Positions 44,888 through 51,550 are shown, numbered from the stretch's first letter. The stretch: DNA of 64,000 bases from Eudoraea chungangensis (GCF_029360665.1 NZ_JARDUB010000003.1:310001-374000); one strand, 5' to 3'. Numbers and translations are program-made. Notes: generated by a model not told the origin, from the sequence alone.

Positions 44888-44903
44888 AATATCTGTAGAT
44901 ATT
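44888..44903. promoter_or_regulatory. 7-2-7 inverted repeat AATATCT-GT-AGATATT
   Basis: Perfect dyad located 13 bases upstream of the TATCTTTG element (minus strand), near where a -33 box would lie. Possible regulator site. Confidence 0.35.
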
Positions 44904-45021
44904 ATACAAGATTTGTAAGGAAAAAGAATGTTGTACGATTAAGCATAAAAGAAAAAGTATTTGAGCCATATAAATTGTGCCCGTAGTTCTCAACTATTCT
45001 GTAAACAGGATGCTTAGGCCA

Positions 45022-45059
45022 CAAAAACAAAACCCACCCTTAAAAGAATTAAGGATGGG
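45022..45059 (-). terminator. Intrinsic terminator downstream of dnaJ
   Basis: CCCACCCTTAA (45033-45043) pairs with TTAAGGATGGG (45049-45059), one mismatch. On the minus strand it is followed by TTTTGTTTTTG. Confidence 0.85.
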
Positions 45060-45118
45060 AAAAAAATTGCTATGAAAAAGAAAATTAATATTGGTTTCCC
45101 AATATTGCTCCAAATATA
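45025..45118 (-). ncRNA. Candidate small RNA between dnaJ and its terminator
   Basis: Minus-strand TATATTTG (45118-45111) resembles a -7 box and shares CGTATATTTG with the guaB promoter. About five bases on, a hairpin AATATTGG-GAAA-CCAATATT (45106-45087) would begin the transcript, which would end at the 45059-45033 terminator about 80 bases later. No -33 box is obvious; it could equally be the structured 3' end of the dnaJ mRNA. Confidence 0.35.
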
Positions 45119-45150
45119 CGTTTTTTATTTAAAAAGAAAAGGATAATTCG

Positions 45151-46266
45151 TTAAGAGAACATATCCTTAACCTTTTCAAAGAAAGATTTGTCTGATTTTT
45201 CTGGTTTTGGCTCAAAGTTTTCGGAATCTTGCATTTTCTCAAAAAATTCACGTTGTTCCTTGTTAAGTTCTTTCGGTGTCCAAACATTAACATGTACTAA
45301 TAGATCCCCCGCGCCATAACCATTTAAACTGGAAATTCCCTTACCCCGTAGGCGTAAAATTTTGCCTGATTGTATTCCTGATTCCAGCTTTATTCTGACC
45401 TGTCCAGAGACCGTGTCTATTTCTTTAGAGGTGCCTAATACAGCATCTGAAATACTTATATACAGATCATAATGTAGGTTGTCCCCTTCCCTTTTTAATG
45501 TAGGATGGTCTTTTGTTTCAATAGCCACTAATAAATCTCCAGGGATTCCATTTCCAGGAGCCTCATTTCCTTTGCCAGACACCTTTAACTGCATACCTTT
45601 TTCTACTCCGGCAGGGATTTTAATAGATACGGTTTCCTCTTCAACTTTTAGACCTTGTGCATCTGCTCCAGCAGGTTTCTTATCTATGACTTGCCCTGTT
45701 CCACTACAAGTGCTACATGCCGCAGCAGTTTGCATTCTTCCAAGTATGGTATTTGTAATCTTGGTGACTTGCCCTGCCCCGTTACATGTTGAACAGGTTT
45801 TATAATTAACGCCCGGAGCTTGTTTCTTTCTTTTAACCTTAACTTTTTTCTCAACTCCGTTTGCCACTTCTTCCAGACTTAAAACCACTCTTATTCTGAG
45901 ATTGCTTCCCTTAACACGTCTTTGTCCGCCTCCGTTGAAGCCACCAAAACCGCTAAAACCACCTCCAAAGGCACTTCCAAAAATATCTCCAAACTGGCTG
46001 AAAATATCATCCATATTCATACCCCCTCCACCGAAGCCTCCGCCTTCAAAAGCGGCATGCCCGAACTGATCGTATCTGGCTTTTTTATCCTGATCACTAA
46101 GGATTTCATATGCCTCAGCTGCGGACTTAAACATTTCCTCTGCCTTGGCGTCACCAGGATTCTTATCCGGATGATACTCCAAAGCTTTTTTGCGATAAGC
46201 CTTTTTAATTTCTGATGCCGAGGCACTTTTAGAAATACCTAAAATTTCGTAGTAATCCTGCTTCAT
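45151..46266 (-). CDS. dnaJ: Molecular chaperone DnaJ (two-motif zinc form)
   Basis: 371 residues. J domain 1-70 with HPD at 32-34, Gly/Phe-rich linker 75-115 and C-terminal substrate-binding domains. The zinc region has only two C-x-x-C-x-G units, C158/C161 and C184/C187 (KTCSTCNGAGQ, ACSTCSGTGQ), where E. coli DnaJ has four; the missing two are the outer pair that forms zinc centre I. This is the flavobacterial form. It stimulates DnaK ATPase and delivers unfolded proteins. It lies 15 bases after grpE in one operon; dnaK is elsewhere. Confidence 0.96.
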   Translation of the reverse strand: MKQDYYEILGISKSASASEIKKAYRKKALEYHPDKNPGDAKAEEMFKSAAEAYEILSDQDKKARYDQFGHAAFEGGGFGGGGMNMDDIFSQFGDIFGSAFGGGFSGFGGFNGGGQRRVKGSNLRIRVVLSLEEVANGVEKKVKVKRKKQAPGVNYKTCSTCNGAGQVTKITNTILGRMQTAAACSTCSGTGQVIDKKPAGADAQGLKVEEETVSIKIPAGVEKGMQLKVSGKGNEAPGNGIPGDLLVAIETKDHPTLKREGDNLHYDLYISISDAVLGTSKEIDTVSGQVRIKLESGIQSGKILRLRGKGISSLNGYGAGDLLVHVNVWTPKELNKEQREFFEKMQDSENFEPKPEKSDKSFFEKVKDMFS

Positions 46267-46281
46267 TTGTATCTTAATCGT

Positions 46282-46845
46282 TTAATTCCCAACAACCACC
46301 TTTGGATGTCTTATTATTTTATCCCCAAGCTTAAAACCTTTTTCAACAACATCAATAATTTTTCCTTTGAGTTTCTTGTCTGGAGCTGGTATTTGGGTTA
46401 TTGCATCGTGTACTTCTGCATCAAAGGTATCTCCTGATTTAACTTCTACTTCCTGAAGACCTTTTCCTTTAAGTGCTTCTCTGAACTTATTATTGATTAG
46501 CTCAACACCTTTAAACAAATCTTTATCAGAGGACTTAGAAATTTCATTTAGTGCTCTATCAAAATCATCCATAATAGGCAACATAGCAACCATAATTTCT
46601 TGCCCTGCAGTTTTAAAAAGATCCATGCGCTCTTTGGAAGTTCTCTTCTTGTAATTTTCAAATTCTGCAAAAAGTCTCAAGAATTTATCTCTTTCTTTAG
46701 ACAAATCTTCTTCTAGCTTTTCAGTTATAGACAGTTCAGGGGTTTCCTCTTCTCTTAATTCAGAATCTTGTAATTCCCCATCATTTAGCACTTGTTCCTG
46801 TTCTAATGTCTCTTCTATATCTTCAATATTCTCCTTATTACTCAT
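46282..46845 (-). CDS. grpE: Nucleotide exchange factor GrpE
   Basis: 187 residues. Acidic N-terminal 50 residues, a long helix (about 40-95: KLEEDLSKERDKFLRLFAEF, ENYKKRTSKERMDLFKTAGQ) and the C-terminal beta wing (GDTFDAEVHDAITQIP, GKIIDVVEKGFKLGDKIIRH, PKVVVGN). It releases ADP from DnaK. First gene of grpE-dnaJ, with a promoter whose -7 box overlaps an inverted repeat (46875-46897). Confidence 0.96.
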   Translation of the reverse strand: MSNKENIEDIEETLEQEQVLNDGELQDSELREEETPELSITEKLEEDLSKERDKFLRLFAEFENYKKRTSKERMDLFKTAGQEIMVAMLPIMDDFDRALNEISKSSDKDLFKGVELINNKFREALKGKGLQEVEVKSGDTFDAEVHDAITQIPAPDKKLKGKIIDVVEKGFKLGDKIIRHPKVVVGN

Positions 46846-46874
46846 AATTGCTGTTCTTTACTCTTGTGAATATT

Positions 46875-46897
46875 AATTGGCAAAAGTACTGCCAATT
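46875..46897 (-). promoter_or_regulatory. 8-7-8 inverted repeat over the grpE-dnaJ -7 box
   Basis: AATTGGCA (46875-46882) and TGCCAATT (46890-46897) are exact reverse complements with a 7-base spacer. The -7 element (46888-46881) lies inside. It is not CIRCE (TTAGCACTC-N9-GAGTGCTAA). A bound repressor would block the polymerase. Confidence 0.5.
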
Positions 46898-46913
46898 CTT
46901 TAAAAATGTCAAA
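46881..46913 (-). promoter_or_regulatory. Promoter of grpE-dnaJ
   Basis: Minus-strand TTTG (46913-46910), 21-base spacer, TACTTTTG (46888-46881) followed by CC; leader of about 30 bases. Confidence 0.7.
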
Positions 46914-46920
46914 ATGTCAC

Positions 46921-46948
46921 AAAAAAAACACCTTAAATAAAAAGGTGT
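46921..46948 (-). terminator. Terminator of the TIGR01777 epimerase gene
   Basis: ACACCTT (46928-46934) pairs perfectly with AAGGTGT (46942-46948). On the minus strand eight T follow. Confidence 0.85.
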
Positions 46949-46975
46949 GCTAAAAATAAATTAAAATACCAAGGC

Positions 46976-47935
46976 TCATACGAACTCCTTTATGTCTAGA
47001 TGTTGTTTAGAATCTGTTTTGGTATTTGTTGGATATAGGGATTCAAGGGCTTTGCAAATATTTTTATACTTAAAATGAAACCCCTTTTTTTGAATTTTAC
47101 TGCAACTAACGCGCTGACTAGCGAGAAGTAAATATGACATTTCACCAAGTAGTAACTTTAAGGAGAATTCCGGCACATTTGGCAAAATAAGTGGTCTATT
47201 TAATACTTTGGCCAACTCGTTTACCATTTTTTTATTTGTAACCGGATTGGGAGCTACCCCATTATAAACACCTATTAAGTCTTTCTCCATTAGAAATAAG
47301 AACATTGCAGCTAGGTCCTCAATATGAATCCAAGACTGCCATTGACTACCAGAGCCAAATGGGGCTCCCATATAGTTTTTCACAGCCGTAGTGAGTTTCG
47401 GTAATGCCCCACCCTTGGCAGAACAAACCAAACCTGTTCTAATGATAGCCACCTCACAGGATAGTTGTTTAAACTTTTCCATTTCTAGTTCCCATGCTTC
47501 CACAACCTCTCCTAAAAAGCTGTGGTCAATTTCTGTGGTTTGTTCTGTATAATAGTTGGCAAGAGAATCAGGGTAAATTCCAATTGCCGATGAAGATATC
47601 AGCTTAAACTTTCTATTATCTGTCATTTTAGAAATAGCGGAGTAAATCGTTTGGAGACTCTTTGTCCGGCTATTTAGAATCAATTCCTTGTTTCGACTGC
47701 TCCATCTTTGTGCAATTGTGGCCCCAGCTAAATTAATTATCGTGGAAACACCCTGAAAACAATTATCATCAATTATATTCTTTGACGGATCCCAATAAAA
47801 CCCTGTATAGTCTTCTGTTTTTTTTATTTTCTCCTTTGAAGTTGTAAGGTAATGCACAGAATACCCTTCTTTTAATAGTAAACTGGTGAGGGCACTGCCA
47901 ACTAAACCTGTTGCACCCGTTATCAAGACTTTCAT
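46976..47935 (-). CDS. TIGR01777 family NAD-dependent epimerase-like protein (YfcH/SulA-related)
   Basis: 319 residues. Extended short-chain dehydrogenase fold: GATGLVGSALTSLLL at the N-terminus (Gly-rich NAD loop), NLAGATIAQRWSS, SSSAIGIYPD (Ser and Tyr of the active site region), RTGLVCSAKGGALPKL, WIHIEDLAAMFLFL and a C-terminal DUF1731 segment with NRPLILPNVPEFSLKLLLGE (20 residues), then MSYLLLASQRV. The reaction is unknown in the family. It is 71 bases downstream of mnmD on the same strand. Confidence 0.9.
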   Translation of the reverse strand: MKVLITGATGLVGSALTSLLLKEGYSVHYLTTSKEKIKKTEDYTGFYWDPSKNIIDDNCFQGVSTIINLAGATIAQRWSSRNKELILNSRTKSLQTIYSAISKMTDNRKFKLISSSAIGIYPDSLANYYTEQTTEIDHSFLGEVVEAWELEMEKFKQLSCEVAIIRTGLVCSAKGGALPKLTTAVKNYMGAPFGSGSQWQSWIHIEDLAAMFLFLMEKDLIGVYNGVAPNPVTNKKMVNELAKVLNRPLILPNVPEFSLKLLLGEMSYLLLASQRVSCSKIQKKGFHFKYKNICKALESLYPTNTKTDSKQHLDIKEFV

Positions 47936-48006
47936 TGCTTTTTTTTGTAAAGGTATATGTTTTCACATACAGCCACGTCAGCTTTAATTTGGATTTAACA
48001 ATTATC

Positions 48007-48675
48007 CTAGAGATTTGGCTTAATTGCGCGGAGCATTTCTCTTTTTCCCGGAGGACCGGGTATCTTTTCCACAGTAAAACCTGTGGCTATCATAGCCCGC
48101 CGCACACTTCCTTTGCAGGAATAGGTAACTAAAACCCCTCCCTCCTTCATAGCACTAAACACCTTTAAAAACATTTCTTGGGTCCATAGTTCTGGCTGTA
48201 CACGAGGGCCAAAAGCATCGTAGAATACTAGATTGTATTTACTTTTATCTTGCAAATCACGAAAGTCTATTTGTCTTTTTTCAAAGGTAAAATTATCGGA
48301 TAATCTTATAGCATCATCCCATGGAGCGCTATGCATTAATTGAAATGTTTCTTCTGCAAAACTATTTTTGAGGGAAGCCACATAATCTAATTGAAGAAGT
48401 TCTTTAGATTCAACTGGGTATGCCTCTAAGGTAGTATAAGCTACTTTTATTTGTTCTTTTATTGCCTCCAAATAGGTCATCAATGCGTTTAAACCTGTCC
48501 CGAATCCAAATTCTAAAACCGACAACTCCTTTAAAGCAACCTTCTTAAATCCAGAATTTATATAGACATGCTGGGCTTCCTGTATAGCACCATGAGTAGA
48601 GTGGTAGGACTCATTCCATTCTTCGAGGTGGATGGTTTTAGAACCATCTTTAGTAATAACGACCTTTCTTTTCAA
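48007..48675 (-). CDS. mnmD: tRNA (5-methylaminomethyl-2-thiouridine)(34)-methyltransferase MnmD
   Basis: 222 residues, the methyltransferase-only form (no MnmC2 oxidase fused). SAM-binding motif I is LEFGFGTGLNAL, and LVFYDAFGPRVQPELWTQEM with VLVTYSCKGSVRRAM-x-x-x-GF is typical. It completes mnm5s2U at the wobble base. The start is TTG at 48675, fixed by an in-frame TAA immediately before it; the protein then begins KRKVVITKDGSKTIHL. It is divergent from ilvE. Confidence 0.92.
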   Translation of the reverse strand: MKRKVVITKDGSKTIHLEEWNESYHSTHGAIQEAQHVYINSGFKKVALKELSVLEFGFGTGLNALMTYLEAIKEQIKVAYTTLEAYPVESKELLQLDYVASLKNSFAEETFQLMHSAPWDDAIRLSDNFTFEKRQIDFRDLQDKSKYNLVFYDAFGPRVQPELWTQEMFLKVFSAMKEGGVLVTYSCKGSVRRAMIATGFTVEKIPGPPGKREMLRAIKPNL

Positions 48676-48694
48676 TTAATCCATCAATTTTTTA

Positions 48695-48710
48695 TATGGT
48701 ATGTACCATA
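48695..48710. promoter_or_regulatory. 7-2-7 palindrome between mnmD and ilvE
   Basis: TATGGTA-TG-TACCATA, a perfect dyad 20 bases upstream of the mnmD start. Possible operator for mnmD or ilvE. Confidence 0.35.
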
Positions 48711-48817
48711 GCCTAGACTTTCTAACAAAAGCACAAGCAATATGTTAAAAGTTTTCATTATTCTCAAAAATCTATTTACATATACAAAACTGAGGATTTT
48801 TGGTTAAAAAAAGAAGG

Positions 48818-48845
48818 TTGAGAATGTTATTATTGCTTACATTTA
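48818..48845 (+). promoter_or_regulatory. Possible promoter of ilvE
   Basis: TTG (48818-48820), 17-base spacer and TACATTTA (48838-48845), one base off TAnnTTTG; the ATG is 20 bases on. Confidence 0.4.
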
Positions 48846-48865
48846 ATCTATTAAAACTGGAATAG

Positions 48866-49933
48866 ATGGAAACAACCACTAAAAATTTGATTGTTGAGAA
48901 AGCCCAAACATCAAAAATTACCAAGGTAGATTTTAATCATCTTCCTTTTGGTGCCTATTTTACAGATCATATGCTTGTCTGTAATTACAAAAAAGGGCAT
49001 TGGGAAACCCCGAGAATTATTCCTTATCAGCCACTCTCCATGGAACCTTCTTCCAGAGTTTTTCACTATGGTCAGGCGGTTTTTGAAGGAATGAAAGCCT
49101 ATAAAGATGATGAAGGAGGCGTTTGGCTTTTTAGACCGGACGAGAATTTTAAGCGTATTAACAAATCCAGTGTAAGACTAGCAATGCCGGAATTTCCGGA
49201 ATCGTATTTCTTTGATGGTCTAAAGAAGTTATTAGAATTGGACAAAGCTTGGATAAAACCAGGACTGGGAAACTCTCTTTATATAAGACCTTTTTCTATT
49301 GCCTCAGAGGCAGGAATAGTCGCTTCACCGGCTGAGGAATTTACTTTTATCATTATTTGCTCCCCGGCACAATCTTATTATGGAGGGGAGGTTCGCGTAA
49401 AAATTGCAGAGAAATATAGCAGGGCAGCAGACGGTGGTTTTGGATTTACCAAGGCTGCGGGAAATTATGCCGGACAATTTTATCCCACTAATCTGGCGAA
49501 AGAAGAAGGATTTCAGCAAGTAGTCTGGACCGATGCCAATACCCATGAATATATTGAAGAAGCTGGTACAATGAATATTTTTGTAAGACTAGACGACAAA
49601 CTAATTACCTGCCCTACGGGAGATAGGATTTTAGATGGGATTACGCGAAAGAGTATTATTGAATTAGCCAAAAAGAAAGGAATTGAAGTAGAAATTAGAC
49701 CAATTAAGGTAAGTGAATTAGTGGAAGGGATAAAAAACGGACGTTTGAAAGAGCTATTTGGTAGTGGCACAGCTGCTGTGATTAATCCTATCCTTGGATT
49801 TGGATATAAAGGTGAACGTTACGAATTACCTAAGGTGGAAAATGCTTATTCTGCTTCTTTAAAGCAAGAATTGTTAGACATACAATACAACAAGGCGGAA
49901 GATCCATTTGGCTGGAGGTACGCGGTCATTTAA
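48866..49933 (+). CDS. ilvE: Branched-chain amino acid aminotransferase (class IV, long form)
   Basis: 355 residues. A PLP fold-type IV enzyme that makes or breaks down Leu, Ile and Val. Conserved parts are FHYGQAVFEGMKAY, RPDENFKRIN, YIRPFSIASE, KAAGNYAGQFYPTNLAKEEG (with PLP-binding Lys), EYIEEAGTMNIFV, TGDRILDGITRKSIIELAKK (20 residues) and LFGSGTAAVI. This is the approximately 355-residue bacterial/eukaryotic type rather than the E. coli 309-residue type. Own promoter and a bidirectional terminator; no other ilv genes are adjacent. Confidence 0.95.
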   Translation: METTTKNLIVEKAQTSKITKVDFNHLPFGAYFTDHMLVCNYKKGHWETPRIIPYQPLSMEPSSRVFHYGQAVFEGMKAYKDDEGGVWLFRPDENFKRINKSSVRLAMPEFPESYFFDGLKKLLELDKAWIKPGLGNSLYIRPFSIASEAGIVASPAEEFTFIIICSPAQSYYGGEVRVKIAEKYSRAADGGFGFTKAAGNYAGQFYPTNLAKEEGFQQVVWTDANTHEYIEEAGTMNIFVRLDDKLITCPTGDRILDGITRKSIIELAKKKGIEVEIRPIKVSELVEGIKNGRLKELFGSGTAAVINPILGFGYKGERYELPKVENAYSASLKQELLDIQYNKAEDPFGWRYAVI

Positions 49934-49947
49934 TAATTCCAAGAGCT

Positions 49948-49978
49948 TAGAAAAGCACTTTTGTAAAGTGCTTTTCTA
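49948..49978. terminator. Bidirectional terminator between ilvE and the MazG-like gene
   Basis: Perfect 13-bp arms TAGAAAAGCACTT (49948-49960) and AAGTGCTTTTCTA (49966-49978) around TTGTA. The distal arm overlaps the stop of the converging gene. Confidence 0.8.
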
Positions 49979-50362
49979 ATTTTCTAGAATTTCTTTAATT
50001 TTCGGTTTAAAATATAACGGCCCCTTTAGTACTTTGCCATCTTCGCGATAGATAGGCTTGCCATTTTCATCAAGTTTACTCATATTACTTTTCTGGATTT
50101 CCTCAAACACCTCCTCAATTTTATGTTGCATTCCGTGCTCTAAAATAGTTCCACACAAAATGTATAACATATCCCCTAAAGCATCAGCAACCTCTACTAA
50201 GTCGTTATTTTGAGCTGCTTCATAATACTCTTTGTTTTCTTCGTCCATTAAATTGAATCTTAGCGTATTCTTGGCTTCTCCCAGGTTAGCCTTCATGGTC
50301 TGGGATACTCCGAGACCAAAAGAATTATGAAACAACTCTACTGCGGCAATCTTATTCTTCAT
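49976..50362 (-). CDS. MazG-like nucleoside triphosphate pyrophosphohydrolase domain protein
   Basis: 128 residues from the ATG at 50362 (MKNKIAAVELFHNSFGLG); a frame starting at 50392 would overlap the next gene's leader. The all-alpha phosphohydrolase pattern is present: LMDEENKEYYEAAQNNDLVE with E-x-x-E, then ALGDMLYILCGTILEHGM (A-D-x-x-G-D equivalent in VADALGDMLY). These residues bind Mg in MazG/HisE relatives. It probably hydrolyses a non-canonical NTP or related nucleotide. It is back to back with a small membrane protein. Confidence 0.8.
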   Translation of the reverse strand: MKNKIAAVELFHNSFGLGVSQTMKANLGEAKNTLRFNLMDEENKEYYEAAQNNDLVEVADALGDMLYILCGTILEHGMQHKIEEVFEEIQKSNMSKLDENGKPIYREDGKVLKGPLYFKPKIKEILEN

Positions 50363-50394
50363 AAAATATTTAGTTTTGTGTAAAAATAGCAATT

Positions 50395-50583
50395 ATGTTT
50401 AGCAAGGGACAACTCCTTTTCGCCTTATTATTTATAATAAGCTTTTCTATAATACTAATTCGAACATATAGAAAAGACAAAGAACTGCACTCCAAAAATT
50501 ATAAAGGTGTTAAATGGGTTGGATTATTTTTTGCATTATTCATAATATTTTTATTCTCAATTAAGTACCTCCTAAAAAATTAG
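50395..50583 (+). CDS. Small two-helix membrane protein
   Basis: 62 residues. Helix 1 at about 6-23 (QLLFALLFIISFSIILIRTY), a basic loop RKDKELHSKNYKG, helix 2 at about 43-60 (WVGLFFALFIIFLFSIKYLL). Both ends and the loop place the basic residues in the cytoplasm. I do not know its function. TAGTTTTG at 50371-50378 may be its -7 box, 16 bases before the ATG. A divergent MazG-like gene lies 32 bases away. Confidence 0.7.
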   Translation: MFSKGQLLFALLFIISFSIILIRTYRKDKELHSKNYKGVKWVGLFFALFIIFLFSIKYLLKN

Positions 50584-50664
50584 GACACATATTACTATTG
50601 GCATAAAAAGCTGTAAATAAAACGTCTAATTTTAATTTCTATACGTATTACATAAGAAAATACG

Positions 50665-50672
50665 TACTTTTG
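50665..50672 (+). promoter_or_regulatory. Promoter -7 element for the small protein-crcB pair
   Basis: TACTTTTG followed by CG, 27 bases before the ATG at 50700. No clear -33 box. Confidence 0.5.
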
Positions 50673-50699
50673 CGTTAGAGAACTACAGATAATCGATAA

Positions 50700-50879
50700 A
50701 TGACCATTTTTTTAACCCTTGTTCTTATTCTAGTTGTGTTGAATATTTCAATACTTATTGCGAGTATTTCTTTTATTGGAAAACAAATGTTTTCTAGTAG
50801 TAAAGACAGCGCAGACGCAAGCCTTACTAAAATCTATCCAATAGATTTAAATAGCAGTATCTACAAAAAAGCTATTTAG
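50700..50879 (+). CDS. 59-residue single-span membrane protein upstream of crcB
   Basis: The frame from ATG 50700 to TAG 50877-50879 encodes 59 residues. It has one long hydrophobic helix at residues 3-27 (IFLTLVLILVVLNISILIAS then ISFIG), followed by K-Q and a polar tail rich in Ser, Lys and Asp (SSSKDSADASLTKIYPIDLN). It has a matching promoter element (50665-50672) and ends 17 bases before crcB, so it is probably translated and co-transcribed. I recognise no family. It may assist the fluoride channel or be unrelated. Confidence 0.65.
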   Translation: MTIFLTLVLILVVLNISILIASISFIGKQMFSSSKDSADASLTKIYPIDLNSSIYKKAI

Positions 50880-50896
50880 TTTTTTACCTTTAAGGT

Positions 50897-51268
50897 ATGA
50901 AACAACTACTATTAGTATTTATTGGAGGAGGAATAGGCAGTTGTCTTCGATTTCTGATTAGCCGAAATTTCAATGCTTATTATGACAATTTCTTTGTTGG
51001 AACCTTTGTAGTCAATATAATTGGAAGTTTAATTATTGGTTTTGTTTTGGGTTGTTCCTTAAAAGGTAATTACTTTTCAAAAGATCAAATTCTTTTCCTA
51101 GCCACAGGATTCTGTGGGGGCTTTACAACTTTTTCGGCATTTGCGTTTGAAAAACATGGATTATTACAGTCCGGAGAATTACTCTACTTTACTATTTATG
51201 CTCTTAGCAGTATTTTTGTGGGGGTACTAGCTATTGCCTTTGGACTATGGCTCTCACGGCTTATTTAA
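50897..51268 (+). CDS. crcB: Fluoride ion channel CrcB (Fluc)
   Basis: 123 residues with four membrane helices. Family motifs: GGGIGSCLRFLISR near the N-terminus, GTFVVNIIGSLIIGF (N of the pore), GFCGGFTTFSAFAFE (F-S-T/F box with the two pore Phe) and a final helix. It forms a dual-topology dimer that releases fluoride. No fluoride riboswitch fold is evident in the 115-base space before the upstream small gene. Second gene after the 59-residue membrane protein. Confidence 0.95.
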   Translation: MKQLLLVFIGGGIGSCLRFLISRNFNAYYDNFFVGTFVVNIIGSLIIGFVLGCSLKGNYFSKDQILFLATGFCGGFTTFSAFAFEKHGLLQSGELLYFTIYALSSIFVGVLAIAFGLWLSRLI

Positions 51269-51428
51269 GGCCCTGAATAACTTTTTAACACCTATTTACA
51301 TCTTTTCTTTTTAATTTTAACTTCTTGTTATTGAAGCAGTTACGCTTTATTAATATTTTTCTTACTTCTTTCATTCTGACCTAAACACAAAATATCTAAT
51401 TCTTCAATAAATCAAAATTTTATTAATA

Positions 51429-51449
51429 TACCCTTAAATTTTAGGGGTA
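51429..51449 (+). promoter_or_regulatory. Upstream palindromic operator copy of the PII-amtB cluster
   Basis: TACCC-TTAAATTTTA-GGGGTA. It shares TAAATTTTAGGGGTA with the second copy; the centres are about 52 bases apart, five helical turns. In an A+T-rich context the GC tips stand out. Confidence 0.65.
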
Positions 51450-51480
51450 TTAATTATTATAATTATAAAAATTATATATG

Positions 51481-51502
51481 TACCCCCTAAATTTTAGGGG
51501 TA
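51481..51502 (+). promoter_or_regulatory. Promoter-proximal palindromic operator copy of the PII-amtB cluster
   Basis: TACCCC-CTAAATTTTA-GGGGTA with perfect 6-base tips and an AAATTT centre. Its centre is about -39 from the predicted start, over the place where a -33 box would be. This position suggests an activator replacing -33 contacts, or a repressor. Confidence 0.65.
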
Positions 51503-51517
51503 ATCTTTTTTATAATA

Positions 51518-51525
51518 TATATTTG
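51518..51525 (+). promoter_or_regulatory. -7 element of the PII-amtB cluster
   Basis: TATATTTG, 25 bases before the PII ATG. No consensus TTTG lies at the right distance; the palindrome occupies it. Confidence 0.6.
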
Positions 51526-51550
51526 TCGAGATCAACAATAAAATTTAAAA

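Larger units (their letters stand above)
44740..45150. other. Longest gene-free region: regulatory sites and candidate small RNA
   Basis: About 410 bases between the ABC-2 exporter operon and dnaJ, both on the minus strand. It holds GTCTAGAC at 44775-44782 and 44815-44822, a TATCTTTG at 44875-44868, AATATCT-GT-AGATATT at 44888-44903, the terminator at 45022-45059 and a possible promoter with hairpin at 45087-45118. No coding region longer than 24 codons looks real. Confidence 0.6.
51269..51550. promoter_or_regulatory. Control region of the PII-amtB cluster
   Basis: 282 very AT-rich bases. They contain the two palindromic sites at 51429-51449 and 51481-51502 and the -7 box at 51518-51525. The part 51269-51428 shows nothing further that I can name. 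Confidence 0.6.

Noticed and set aside
45072-45146. 24-codon frame MKKKINIGFPILLQIYVFYL... on the plus strand
   Set aside because: It lies antisense over the hairpin and promoter-like element next to dnaJ, with no own promoter; better explained by the RNA structure.
44740-45150. A missed gene, CRISPR or mobile element in the longest intergenic region
   Set aside because: No frame of coding quality, no direct repeats with spacers and no transposase-like sequence.
50880-50896. Fluoride riboswitch in front of crcB
   Set aside because: Only 17 bases separate the upstream small gene from crcB, and the longer leader shows no recognisable fluoride aptamer.
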